Positions 11,497-18,199 of a stretch of 22,010 nt of DNA are shown here, one piece after another. Origin of the DNA: a virus. Location of the stretch: IMG/VR virus record IMGVR_UViG_3300023175_000222, positions 1-22,010 of that record, one strand, 5' to 3'. The notes under the pieces were generated by a model. That model did not search any database and had not been told where the DNA came from. It was given only the letters and a program-made list of their open reading frames with translations. How positions within the stretch are numbered: position 1 is the stretch's first letter; every line of letters begins with the position of its first letter. A program made the position numbers and the translations under genes.

Positions 11497-13319
11497 TTTG
11501 GTAGTGCGAGAGGATTGGTGTCTCCACCACCTCCCCCGATGTACTTAACATCTGCGATATTCTGGTCACCCATTCTGGTTGTCTGGTTAGTGACATAGTT
11601 ATCGCCACCCATCTTACCAATAACAACAGACATTCCACTACCGTTCATACCAGACTGTTCTACTGCATTTACTATTTCTGAACTGAGTGTAGACAATCTT
11701 CTTGGGGTGTAATCTTCATTAAAGAAGTTCTTTACAAACTGTCCTGCAGCGGTGTCTTCAGGGATAACTGCTTCTCTACCATGTAGAATTGCAAGTTGAC
11801 CACTACCGAAATTTCTGAAACCTCTTGTACCATATCTAAATCCATAATCCTCTTGTAGACTTTGCATAAAGTCTACAATATTGTCATTAAAGAATAGTCT
11901 TGCTTCATTAGCGCCAAATCCTGTCATAGATTCTAATTGTGTTCTGATTTCAGGAAATGCTGAATTTAGTGCTTGTAGATTTGCTAACGCTTGTTCTCGT
12001 TGTTCTTGGGTTGATTCTTCATTGTCAATAATATCAGCCATGTTTTCCATGAATGCCATCATCGATTCCTGAACCATTGCATTGTCTGGGTTATCTTTAT
12101 AACCCTGTACAATTCTTGCAAGGTCGCCACTTGCAGCAATTCTTTCACCTAGTGATACGGCTACTTCTGCGCCGTCTAATGCACCAACACCACCAACTGC
12201 ACCCAGATCCAGTCCACCAGTCGCACCACCTGTTGCGACTTCTGTTGCTTCAAAAGGATCAAGAGCAGCGATTTCCGCACGTGCTTGTGCTTGTGCTGCA
12301 GCTTTTGAGTCTTGGAACCAATTATAAAGAGATTTACCTATTACATACGCAACACCAACGGCTGCACCCACAAGCGCACCAGTTGGACCAAACATTGCAC
12401 CTAGTGTTGCAAATTGACCAATCGTTATTGTGCTATCTACTGCAACGCCTGCCCAATCTTCTGGAACGCCTTGTTCCGTTAACCAGTTTTTAACATCTTC
12501 ACCGTAGTAAGCAAGTGCGCCTGTTAGGATACCCAATGCGCCCGCACGTGCGACATTACGTAGTTTGAAAAGTCCACGGCCGCCGCCCCTTTGGTTTGGA
12601 CCTCTTGGATCTCCACCTGTACCTAATACACCAGAGATAATACCTTGGGTCACGCCACGTGCAAGTGCGCCTCCACCAAACCCACTCATAATACCTGCTG
12701 CAGTTAGTCCTGCACCTGCGAGAATGACAGTAAGAGGGTCTGACAGAAATTCGACAATTGAAGTAACTGCTTCTGGTACTTTTGATGCAAATTCTTTAAA
12801 AGATGTTCCTAACGCAGACCAGTCTACCTCTCGGAAGGTTGTGATCATACTATCTTCGAATCTACTAAAACCACCACCAGTCGCTTCGTCGATTGCACCT
12901 TTTGCAAAGTTATATGCAACAAATAGTCCTGCGCCACCAAGTGCAAGTTTTGTTCCTATTCCAAGTAACGTTGATGCAAACCCACCCATCATCTCAAAAA
13001 GACCTTTACTTTCTTTAGTAGGTTTTTCTGGTGTTGTTGTTTCTGGTTCTGGTGTGGGTGTTGGTTCGGGTGGTTGTTGAAGTTCTGCGAGATCGTTTGC
13101 ACGTTTTTGTGCCTCAATCGCCTCTTCTTGAATACCCATAGAAGCACGTAACATATCAGTTTGTTCAGTTATGTTTGCAGAAATCGTATTGAATACACCT
13201 TCGAACTTTTCAAGTTGCACTTTGACAGAACGAATTGAGTGACTACCGCTATTGCGGGTCAACTGTCCTTCTGCTTTTAGACGTTCAATAATCGCTTCTG
13301 TTTCTTTACTGATAGCCAT
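11493..13319 (-). CDS. 29: Tail tape measure protein / tail length determinant (gp29-like)
   Basis: Encodes 608 residues, near T4 gp29 (590). The N-terminus is a charged helix, followed by a Pro/Thr/Glu-rich linker (about 81-103), then Gly/Ala-rich hydrophobic segments (e.g. LLGIGTKLALGGAGLFVAY, VILAGAGLTAAGIMSGFGGG, LGAMFGPTGALVGAAVGVAY) typical of tape measure proteins that may enter the host membrane, and a C-terminal GSGQLAILHGREAVIPED motif common in tape measures. At about 0.15 nm per residue it predicts a tail near 90 nm. It lies last in the minus-strand unit, directly after the gp26/gp51-like pair, where tail assembly chaperones usually precede the tape measure. Confidence 0.8.
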   Translation of the reverse strand: MAISKETEAIIERLKAEGQLTRNSGSHSIRSVKVQLEKFEGVFNTISANITEQTDMLRASMGIQEEAIEAQKRANDLAELQQPPEPTPTPEPETTTPEKPTKESKGLFEMMGGFASTLLGIGTKLALGGAGLFVAYNFAKGAIDEATGGGFSRFEDSMITTFREVDWSALGTSFKEFASKVPEAVTSIVEFLSDPLTVILAGAGLTAAGIMSGFGGGALARGVTQGIISGVLGTGGDPRGPNQRGGGRGLFKLRNVARAGALGILTGALAYYGEDVKNWLTEQGVPEDWAGVAVDSTITIGQFATLGAMFGPTGALVGAAVGVAYVIGKSLYNWFQDSKAAAQAQARAEIAALDPFEATEVATGGATGGLDLGAVGGVGALDGAEVAVSLGERIAASGDLARIVQGYKDNPDNAMVQESMMAFMENMADIIDNEESTQEQREQALANLQALNSAFPEIRTQLESMTGFGANEARLFFNDNIVDFMQSLQEDYGFRYGTRGFRNFGSGQLAILHGREAVIPEDTAAGQFVKNFFNEDYTPRRLSTLSSEIVNAVEQSGMNGSGMSVVIGKMGGDNYVTNQTTRMGDQNIADVKYIGGGGGDTNPLALPN

Positions 13320-13496
13320 TTATTTTCTCTTCTGCGCTTCTTCTTTTTGTTTTTCCAAGAACTGTATCAACATAGCAAAATATAAATCTCTTTCAAACGG
13401 CATCAAATTTTCTATATCTGATATTGAGTATTTATGATGCTGCACCAGTGAAAACACAATCTGATAGTAATCTTTCAGACTCAGATGGCACAGCAT
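13320..13496 (-). CDS. 51: gp51-like baseplate hub assembly protein / tail chaperone second part
   Basis: A 58-codon frame starts at the ATG overlapping the gp26-like stop (TAATG) and ends one base before the tape measure start. The product (YYQIVFSLVQHHKYSISDIENLMPF in two halves around residue 20; ERDLYFAMLIQFLEKQKEE after) resembles short gp51 proteins of marine T4-like phages and also the second domain of tail assembly chaperones (I-x-x-(I/L)-E-x-(M/L)-P-F-x-x-x-x-Y). It can be reached by -1 slippage at U UUU UUC at the end of gp26, giving a fused protein of about 292 residues. T4 gp51 itself is much longer (249), so the name is by position and pattern. Confidence 0.65.
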   Translation of the reverse strand: MLCHLSLKDYYQIVFSLVQHHKYSISDIENLMPFERDLYFAMLIQFLEKQKEEAQKRK

Positions 13497-13508
13497 TAGA
13501 CGAAAAAA
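13437..13508 (-). promoter_or_regulatory. Candidate -1 ribosomal frameshift signal
   Basis: On the minus strand the gp26-like frame ends AGT TTT TTC GTC TAA; T TTT TTC (13508-13502) is an in-phase X XXY YYZ heptamer. After a 5-base spacer, ATGCTGTGCCA (13496-13486) can pair with TGGTGCAGCAT (13447-13437), 11 continuous pairs with two G-U. An inner stem, ATCTGA with TCAGAT, is also possible. Slippage leads into the 58-codon frame. Confidence 0.65.
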
Positions 13509-14197
13509 CTTCGTAATCCTTCAATGACAAAGGTTTTATCATCACCATTAGAGTTCTTGTATTTCATTTCATGACGAAGTTTTGGCATGGTTTCAAAAAA
13601 CTTTTGAATAGACTGCATAACATCACCAGTCATATTGTTCATGAATTCATCGATATCATCTTGACTATAGTCTTTAAAACTATAAGTGTCGTTTTCAGAT
13701 GCCAACTGATCAAGACAAGATGTCATGATGTGATAGTTTGCAAGAGGATCGTTGGGATCCATCATGATAATTCTTTGGAACTCATCAATTGTGGGGTATT
13801 TCAAAAACAAAGTGAACTCTTCGTTGACTTTAACCTTCTTGCTATGATCCTTATCTTTGACGATAGACACATCATCAATATTAAGTTCTAGTTCTACTGT
13901 TTCTTCAGTGTCTGGATCTTTGATCATAAATTTAATTTGGTTGTCCACAGACTTTGCACGGATAACCATCATGACATATTCCAAGTCAAACATTGCTAGT
14001 TTGGATACATCTGTTTTTACTAGACAGTTCTGTACGACTTGTTTGGCTGCAATGAGTTCTTGTTCACGGTCATTAGATTCTTGTGCAACCAAAAGAATCT
14101 TTTCTTCCTTGACCGTAAAGGGTCTGTATTTGATTTTTCTACCAGATGATGGAAGTTTCAATTCAAAAATAGGTAGATCAATTTTAGGTAAAGACAT
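13496..14197 (-). CDS. 26: Baseplate hub subunit, gp26-like
   Basis: Encodes 233 residues (T4 gp26: 208). The start LPKIDLPIFELKLPSSGRKIKYRPFTVKEEKILL is the pattern of the T4 gp26 family in marine phages, followed by a helical region and a strand-rich part (KFMIKDPDTEETVELELN). AGGAG stands upstream of the ATG on the minus strand. In T4 gp26 is a hub assembly protein; its place just before the tape measure, with a possible frameshift into the next frame, also fits a tail assembly chaperone (lambda G-like). It ends ...RSFFV just past a slippery heptamer. Confidence 0.8.
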   Translation of the reverse strand: MSLPKIDLPIFELKLPSSGRKIKYRPFTVKEEKILLVAQESNDREQELIAAKQVVQNCLVKTDVSKLAMFDLEYVMMVIRAKSVDNQIKFMIKDPDTEETVELELNIDDVSIVKDKDHSKKVKVNEEFTLFLKYPTIDEFQRIIMMDPNDPLANYHIMTSCLDQLASENDTYSFKDYSQDDIDEFMNNMTGDVMQSIQKFFETMPKLRHEMKYKNSNGDDKTFVIEGLRSFFV

Positions 14198-14212
14198 AAT
14201 ATAGTTCTCCTG

Positions 14213-14983
14213 TTAAATTCCTATACTTCGTGTTAGGTTATTAAATGAGTTGTTTAAACGTTGGAAGTTGTTTACTGTATCTTGAATACTGTCACCAAGG
14301 AAACCTTGGTTGACTGTTTGTTGTACCACCCCTGCAAATCCTGCAACTGCACCAAGGATGTCGAAGAAACCAGCCCCACGTCCTAGTCTTGAAGTTGGTG
14401 ATCCTGCTCTGAGACCAGAGTATTCAATTCTATCATATGAGAACTGAACAGGAAGTGTAAGGTAGGAGTCATTAGATTCCCATGCAAGATCCAAATCACC
14501 AATCTGACTTGGCCATGCTTTATCTAAAATGACTTCATAATATCTACTTGGATCTTGATCTGTCGAAAAGTGTTTAATACTGATACGACAAGAATATTCA
14601 TCTTTGTAACCAATTTCAAATGGAAGTTTACCATTGTCTTCTGATAAGTTACCCCCTGCAGTTCCAATGTTGATAACACTTTGCATCCATGAATGAAAGA
14701 ACCTCAATATCTGATGGTCGCTGTCAACCATGAAGATTGTGTTGACTGCAGTATTCTGTACACTCATTGGAAATTGTTTTGGTAGTGCAGCGACTGATTC
14801 ATAGTTTGCAACGTTTAGGGATACAGAAGGAATCTGTGCAGTCTTACAGAAGAACGTCAGATCCCTTGGTCCAATCACACTATTGACTGCAGATGGATAT
14901 CCTGTTATTGTAACTTGAAATAAGTTAGCGTGAGAAGGTCCCCCAAACTTATCAAATGTGGATTTAAATTCTGATATGCGCAT
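14213..14983 (-). CDS. 54: Tail-tube-fold baseplate protein, gp54-like tube initiator
   Basis: Encodes 256 residues. Segments NLFQVTI, then FFCKTAQIPSVSL, RFFHSWMQSV, then AWPSQIGDLDLAWESNDSYLTLPVQFSYDRIEY follow the tail tube fold order of T4 gp19 (NLFQVEI, FQCKATALP, and WPTNVGELQLDWDSNNEI). The extra C-terminal tail of about 65 residues (Gly/Ala-rich then Asn-rich helix) and the length differ from gp19 (163) and suit gp54, which caps the baseplate and starts tube growth. In T4 gene 54 follows 48 on the same strand; here they are on opposite strands. It could instead be a second tube protein. Confidence 0.7.
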   Translation of the reverse strand: MRISEFKSTFDKFGGPSHANLFQVTITGYPSAVNSVIGPRDLTFFCKTAQIPSVSLNVANYESVAALPKQFPMSVQNTAVNTIFMVDSDHQILRFFHSWMQSVINIGTAGGNLSEDNGKLPFEIGYKDEYSCRISIKHFSTDQDPSRYYEVILDKAWPSQIGDLDLAWESNDSYLTLPVQFSYDRIEYSGLRAGSPTSRLGRGAGFFDILGAVAGFAGVVQQTVNQGFLGDSIQDTVNNFQRLNNSFNNLTRSIGI

Positions 14984-15591
14984 TATCCGTTCCTTATGAT
15001 TCTACGAGAGTCTGAGTAGACCTTGTTCTTCGATGCACCCACGAAGTTCGCAGTTGGTAAAAATAAAGCTATGTCCCATTCTACAGGATTGACATAGAAA
15101 AATTTAGACCTTGTCTGACTATTCAGATAGTGTTTAATTGTTGGTTTAAACTCTTTGTATTTCGATGCCCCATTAAGTACTTTATACGAAAGTTTAAGTT
15201 TAGTTGTTTCATCATACTTATCGTTTGTCGTCAAATCATATAGTGCATCCATAAGTTTTGCACGTAAAATAGGTGGTAGGTAATGCATGTTAATACCCAT
15301 AAATCCTTTTGGTGCAGGACCAATGGGAAAGATCAAAGGAAACCTATCGTAATATGGAAGAGTCTTTTTGTGTTTTGCTTCATACGCAAAAAAGTACATA
15401 TTTCCATATGCAAGATTGTTGGATGATCTGTCTTTCAACTGAGTTTGAACTACCTCAGAGTTAATTGGTCCCTTCTTAACTGCCTTCTGCGCAGTATCTC
15501 TGTACCACTGTCGTGCAGAAGATTCACGTGCAGGAACTTGCCCTGAACGAATACCTCTAAGTAGAATGTCGTTAAAGAGGGTTGCTGCCAT
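14983..15591 (-). CDS. Conserved virion-region protein of unknown function (YYDRFPL family)
   Basis: Encodes 202 residues. The segment NMYFFAYEAKHKKTLPYYDR, then FPLIFPIGPAPKGFMGINMHYLPP in the order aromatic, PYYDRFPL, GxNxHYLPP, followed by RAKLMDALYD and a C-terminal ALFLPTANF, is well conserved in my memory of T4-like marine phages and some other large phages, always unnamed. Strong conservation and its place between gp4 and the tube initiator suggest a structural or assembly role, perhaps in neck or baseplate. It is coupled on both sides (start overlaps the upstream stop, stop overlaps the downstream start region). Confidence 0.7.
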   Translation of the reverse strand: MAATLFNDILLRGIRSGQVPARESSARQWYRDTAQKAVKKGPINSEVVQTQLKDRSSNNLAYGNMYFFAYEAKHKKTLPYYDRFPLIFPIGPAPKGFMGINMHYLPPILRAKLMDALYDLTTNDKYDETTKLKLSYKVLNGASKYKEFKPTIKHYLNSQTRSKFFYVNPVEWDIALFLPTANFVGASKNKVYSDSRRIIRNG

Positions 15592-15935
15592 TATTCTGTC
15601 TCACATGTACAGGGTTCGTTAAAACACTGACCACACACCCATTCCTTCATCAACTTCTTGATGGTTGCGAGTGCCTTCTTACCGTCTGGGTGATTGGGGT
15701 TGACACTCACTTCATCACCGTTCACGAAGTCAGAGATGTTTGCAGACTTACCCAACGCATTAATTGCCTTGTGCAGTGGATCTTTAGGATCGTACTTTCT
15801 TTCGAAGCCAGGTTTACCTCTAAGTTCAACCCACTTCTTATCGCCTTTGTTCCACATCTTCAGAACATCTTGATCTTTCCCACGAATGAGTTTCAGTTTG
15901 ATGCCTTCTGATATGAATGTTGTATACGACTTCAT
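15591..15935 (-). CDS. Small basic protein with C-terminal cysteine cluster, unknown
   Basis: Encodes 114 residues. The frame is open further upstream, but the ATG at 15935 overlaps the gp4 stop (TAATG) and gives MKSYTTFISEG, a beginning common among short T4-like phage proteins. The middle is basic and polar (KGDKKWVELRGKPGFERKYDPKDP). The end, CGQCFNEPCTC, holds four Cys in a CxxC-x5-CxC arrangement that could bind zinc. Function unknown; it is in the late structural unit, so a virion assembly role is possible. Confidence 0.65.
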   Translation of the reverse strand: MKSYTTFISEGIKLKLIRGKDQDVLKMWNKGDKKWVELRGKPGFERKYDPKDPLHKAINALGKSANISDFVNGDEVSVNPNHPDGKKALATIKKLMKEWVCGQCFNEPCTCETE

Positions 15936-16393
15936 TACTTTATCCCTAGTTCTTTTTCTGTCATGATGACAAACTCCCAACCACGTTTTGCACAGTACTC
16001 TCTTGCTGCTTTCCACTTTGCATCATTGATCCCCCAAGTCTTGACTTCGTTTAGAAATCTACGAGACACACGTCCTGTAGGAGTTGCGTTTTTCTTTCTA
16101 GGATCTGGTGGTAACGTTTGTTTGTATGGTTTTATTTCAACCACAACTGTCTTTAAGTTACCATCACGATCTTTTCTGTTCACAATAACATCAGGAAAAT
16201 ATCGATGAATATGATTGTCCACAGGTGATCTGTAGGGAATAATCAATTCTTCTGACTGCCACCAGTTTACATCTGGATGTTCATCACACCATTTAAAGAA
16301 TTTCAACTCCCATAAACTACGATATATGATGTTAGTTGGGTCGCCTTTATACTTTTTCGGATTCTTTGGACGGAATCTACCATTGTATGCCAT
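15935..16393 (-). CDS. 4: Head completion protein, gp4 (endonuclease-like fold)
   Basis: Encodes 152 residues (T4 gp4: about 150). The open frame begins earlier with TTG at 16432, but ATG at 16393 gives MAYNGRFRPKNPKKYKGD, matching the T4 start (MAYSGKWVPKN...KYRGD). YRSLWELKFFKWCDEHP, WQSEELIIPY, RRYFPDV-like and VVVEIKP follow the TnsA/PD-(D/E)XK-like fold expected for gp4, which joins the filled head to the tail in T4. It is the first gene of the minus-strand late unit, about 38 bases after the predicted transcript start. Confidence 0.9.
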   Translation of the reverse strand: MAYNGRFRPKNPKKYKGDPTNIIYRSLWELKFFKWCDEHPDVNWWQSEELIIPYRSPVDNHIHRYFPDVIVNRKDRDGNLKTVVVEIKPYKQTLPPDPRKKNATPTGRVSRRFLNEVKTWGINDAKWKAAREYCAKRGWEFVIMTEKELGIK

Positions 16394-16413
16394 AACCAAT
16401 TTCACTTTTTGTT

Positions 16414-16421
16414 TATAAATA
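16414..16421 (+). promoter_or_regulatory. T4 late promoter, rightward, for gp48 and baseplate genes
   Basis: Exact TATAAATA at 16414-16421; the start would be near 16427, about 30 bases before the gp48 ATG. It forms one arm of the 9-bp inverted repeat TTATAAATA / TATTTATAA. Confidence 0.85.
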
Positions 16422-16436
16422 GATTTACTCAATAGG

Positions 16437-16444
16437 TATTTATA
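16437..16444 (-). promoter_or_regulatory. T4 late promoter, leftward, for gp4 to tape measure
   Basis: The plus strand reads TATTTATA, so the minus strand carries an exact TATAAATA. The start would be near 16431, about 38 bases before the gp4 ATG. It faces the rightward promoter at 16414, so the two transcripts overlap at their 5' ends. Confidence 0.85.
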
Positions 16445-16457
16445 AGGTTTTAATCAA

Positions 16458-17546
16458 ATGGCAGGAAGTAACAGACCAGAGGTTATGCGTCTCAAAGATT
16501 CATATGCCCGCAATCCAACATTGTTTTCCTTTCCTCAAAACAAAACGGGGCACTCTATTCTGTTCGTTTTCAAGGAATACGACTACAAAGGATACACTAG
16601 ATCAGAAAACAGTCCTTCTTTCTATTCTCAAAGAAGTCGTAATGTCGGAAGGGGTATTGGTCAAAGATCCAATGCGATCTCTTCAACCATTAGTGGGTTT
16701 GGTAGTATAGAACTCCCATTCCCTAAACAACTACAAGATAATACTTCTCTACGTATTAATGCGTTTGAACGTAATGCAATTACTGAAGCAGTTGTGAATG
16801 CAATGTCAAACCAAGGTGTATTCAACAATAATGCGGCGCTTGGTGAAACTCTTATGGCTAAAGCAGGCGAAGTTGCAGGACTTATCCAAGACGTAGGTGC
16901 AGGAGCAGTCAGTATGTTTACGGCGGAAGGACAATCCCAAGCAATGGGTGCTCTTACTTCAGGATTAGAAGGAATTATGAACACAGACACCGCTACTGCT
17001 ACTGCAGCAGCTGGATACTTAATGAGAACTCTCACTAGTAAACTCAGTGGAGACATGGCACGAACTATCGACATGGTAACAGGAACTGCAGTCAACCCTA
17101 AAGAAGCGCTTGCGTTTGAAGGTGTTGATTTAAAATCTCATTCTTTCACTTGGGAACTATACCCTTCTAATAGACAAGAGACAGAGACGATTAACAAGAT
17201 TACGAAACTGTTTAAGAGAAACGCACTACCAGAAACACAAGACTTGGTTGATGGTGTATTTGAACAAACGTTTTTGAAATATCCATCTACTGTAGAGATT
17301 AAACTAGTTGGAACAAATCCAGAGTATTTCCCAAGATACAAACCATGTATGATTAAATCAGTTAATATAAGTTACGAAAACTCTGCGGGTACTGTCCCAA
17401 TCATGCAAGGTGGTGTGCCTGGTTCTGTAACACTTTCTGTTGAACTTCAAGAAATGTCGGCACATAACCGTAATGATGTTGAAGAAGTTATTGGTGAACG
17501 TGATGTGGTAAGTGCACAAGCAAACCAACTACCAGCTGATTTCTAA
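16458..17546 (+). CDS. 48: Baseplate tail tube cap, gp48
   Basis: Encodes 362 residues (T4 gp48: 364). A Ser/Arg/Asn-rich N-terminal half with SSTISGFGSIELPFPK, an Ala/Gly-rich helical middle, and a tube-like C-terminal part (SFTWELYPSNRQETETINKI ... KYPSTVEIKLVG ... YKPCMIKSVNISYEN ... TLSVELQEMS) fit the gp48 architecture, in which a tube-fold domain caps the baseplate centre. The residues near the end resemble T4 gp48 (PCQIQSIRFDKTPNG, then TLEITMREI). First gene of the rightward late unit. Confidence 0.85.
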   Translation: MAGSNRPEVMRLKDSYARNPTLFSFPQNKTGHSILFVFKEYDYKGYTRSENSPSFYSQRSRNVGRGIGQRSNAISSTISGFGSIELPFPKQLQDNTSLRINAFERNAITEAVVNAMSNQGVFNNNAALGETLMAKAGEVAGLIQDVGAGAVSMFTAEGQSQAMGALTSGLEGIMNTDTATATAAAGYLMRTLTSKLSGDMARTIDMVTGTAVNPKEALAFEGVDLKSHSFTWELYPSNRQETETINKITKLFKRNALPETQDLVDGVFEQTFLKYPSTVEIKLVGTNPEYFPRYKPCMIKSVNISYENSAGTVPIMQGGVPGSVTLSVELQEMSAHNRNDVEEVIGERDVVSAQANQLPADF

Positions 17547-17557
17547 AAGGATAAGAT

Positions 17558-17935
17558 ATGGCGAAATATTTTGAAAACTTTCCAATCGTAGATTACAATG
17601 GTAAGAAAGTGAGAGACATTACTAGAAGAAACAATTTTCTTAAAAGTGTTTCTACCAATCCAATGTTGTATCTGCCATATACTGTCAAACAAAATGAACG
17701 TGCAGAGGATGTCGCACAGTTTTATTATGGGTCGGTAGATTATGTTTGGTTGGTATATATGGCCAATCAAATTATCGATCCTTATTACGAATGGCCTATG
17801 GACGAGGAAACCTTCAACAAATATCTCATTGCAAAATATGGGGAAGTTTCTGGTGAGACAGGAGATGATGTTGTCGATTGGACAAAAGAAGAAGGTAACG
17901 ATGAAAATATCGTTTACTACTATAAGGAAGTATAA
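17558..17935 (+). CDS. 53: Baseplate wedge protein gp53, N-terminal part
   Basis: Encodes 125 residues. YFENFPIVDY, DITRR and the LysM-like segment VKQNERAEDVAQFYYGSVDY followed by VWLVYMANQIIDPYYEWPM are typical of gp53 (T4: 196 residues; PEELANAIYGNPQLYWVLLM...DPYYGW). The expected C-terminal N-Y-E-Y-E segment is missing and instead appears in the next ORF, in the same frame after TAA-GAT-ATG. Gp53 clamps the baseplate wedges together. The start has AAAAGG upstream and shares TAAGATATGGC with the start of the next ORF. Confidence 0.8.
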   Translation: MAKYFENFPIVDYNGKKVRDITRRNNFLKSVSTNPMLYLPYTVKQNERAEDVAQFYYGSVDYVWLVYMANQIIDPYYEWPMDEETFNKYLIAKYGEVSGETGDDVVDWTKEEGNDENIVYYYKEV

Positions 17936-17938
17936 GAT

Positions 17939-18196
17939 ATGGCAGTTGATCAGGTTATTCTTGCACCAGAATCATTTAGAACGATCTATCTAAGAAAAGA
18001 AGATCGTGTAATTCTTCGTACAGAACAGGGACGTAAGATTATTATTAAACGTATTATTCCTGATGAGTGGAAAGAATATCGTATCTACGAATATGAGAAA
18101 GATAGAAACGAAGCAAAGAAAGATATTTTTCTTTTTGATAATAGATTCTTACCACAGTTAACAAGGGAGTTCGTTGAATCTATTAGCGACGAATAA
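17939..18196 (+). CDS. 53: Second part of a split gp53 (C-terminal baseplate wedge segment)
   Basis: Encodes 85 residues. EYRIYEYEKDRNEAKKDIFLFDNRFLPQL... corresponds to the conserved gp53 ending (Y-E-Y-E-x3-N-x-x-K-R-x-I-x-L-L), and the two ORFs together (210 residues) match the normal gp53 length. They share one reading frame with a single TAA at 17933-17935 between them. AAGGAAG at about 17922-17928 offers a ribosome site for separate initiation. It may be a true split protein, a stop readthrough, or a sequence error; the independent ribosome site favours the first. Confidence 0.7.
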   Translation: MAVDQVILAPESFRTIYLRKEDRVILRTEQGRKIIIKRIIPDEWKEYRIYEYEKDRNEAKKDIFLFDNRFLPQLTREFVESISDE

Positions 18197-18199
18197 TAA

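Noticed and set aside
12053-12493. Plus-strand open frame of 146 codons inside the tape measure gene
   Set aside because: His/Leu/Gln-rich translation of the opposite strand of an Ala/Gly-rich gene; no plausible start signal.
13424-13437. CATAAATA on the minus strand as a late promoter for the tape measure
   Set aside because: One base off the consensus, inside the gp51-like frame, and the tape measure is explained by the upstream late promoter; too weak to list.
16661-17095. Minus-strand open frame of 144 codons opposite gp48
   Set aside because: Low-complexity Val/Ala/Ser translation antisense to a well-supported gene; no initiation signal.
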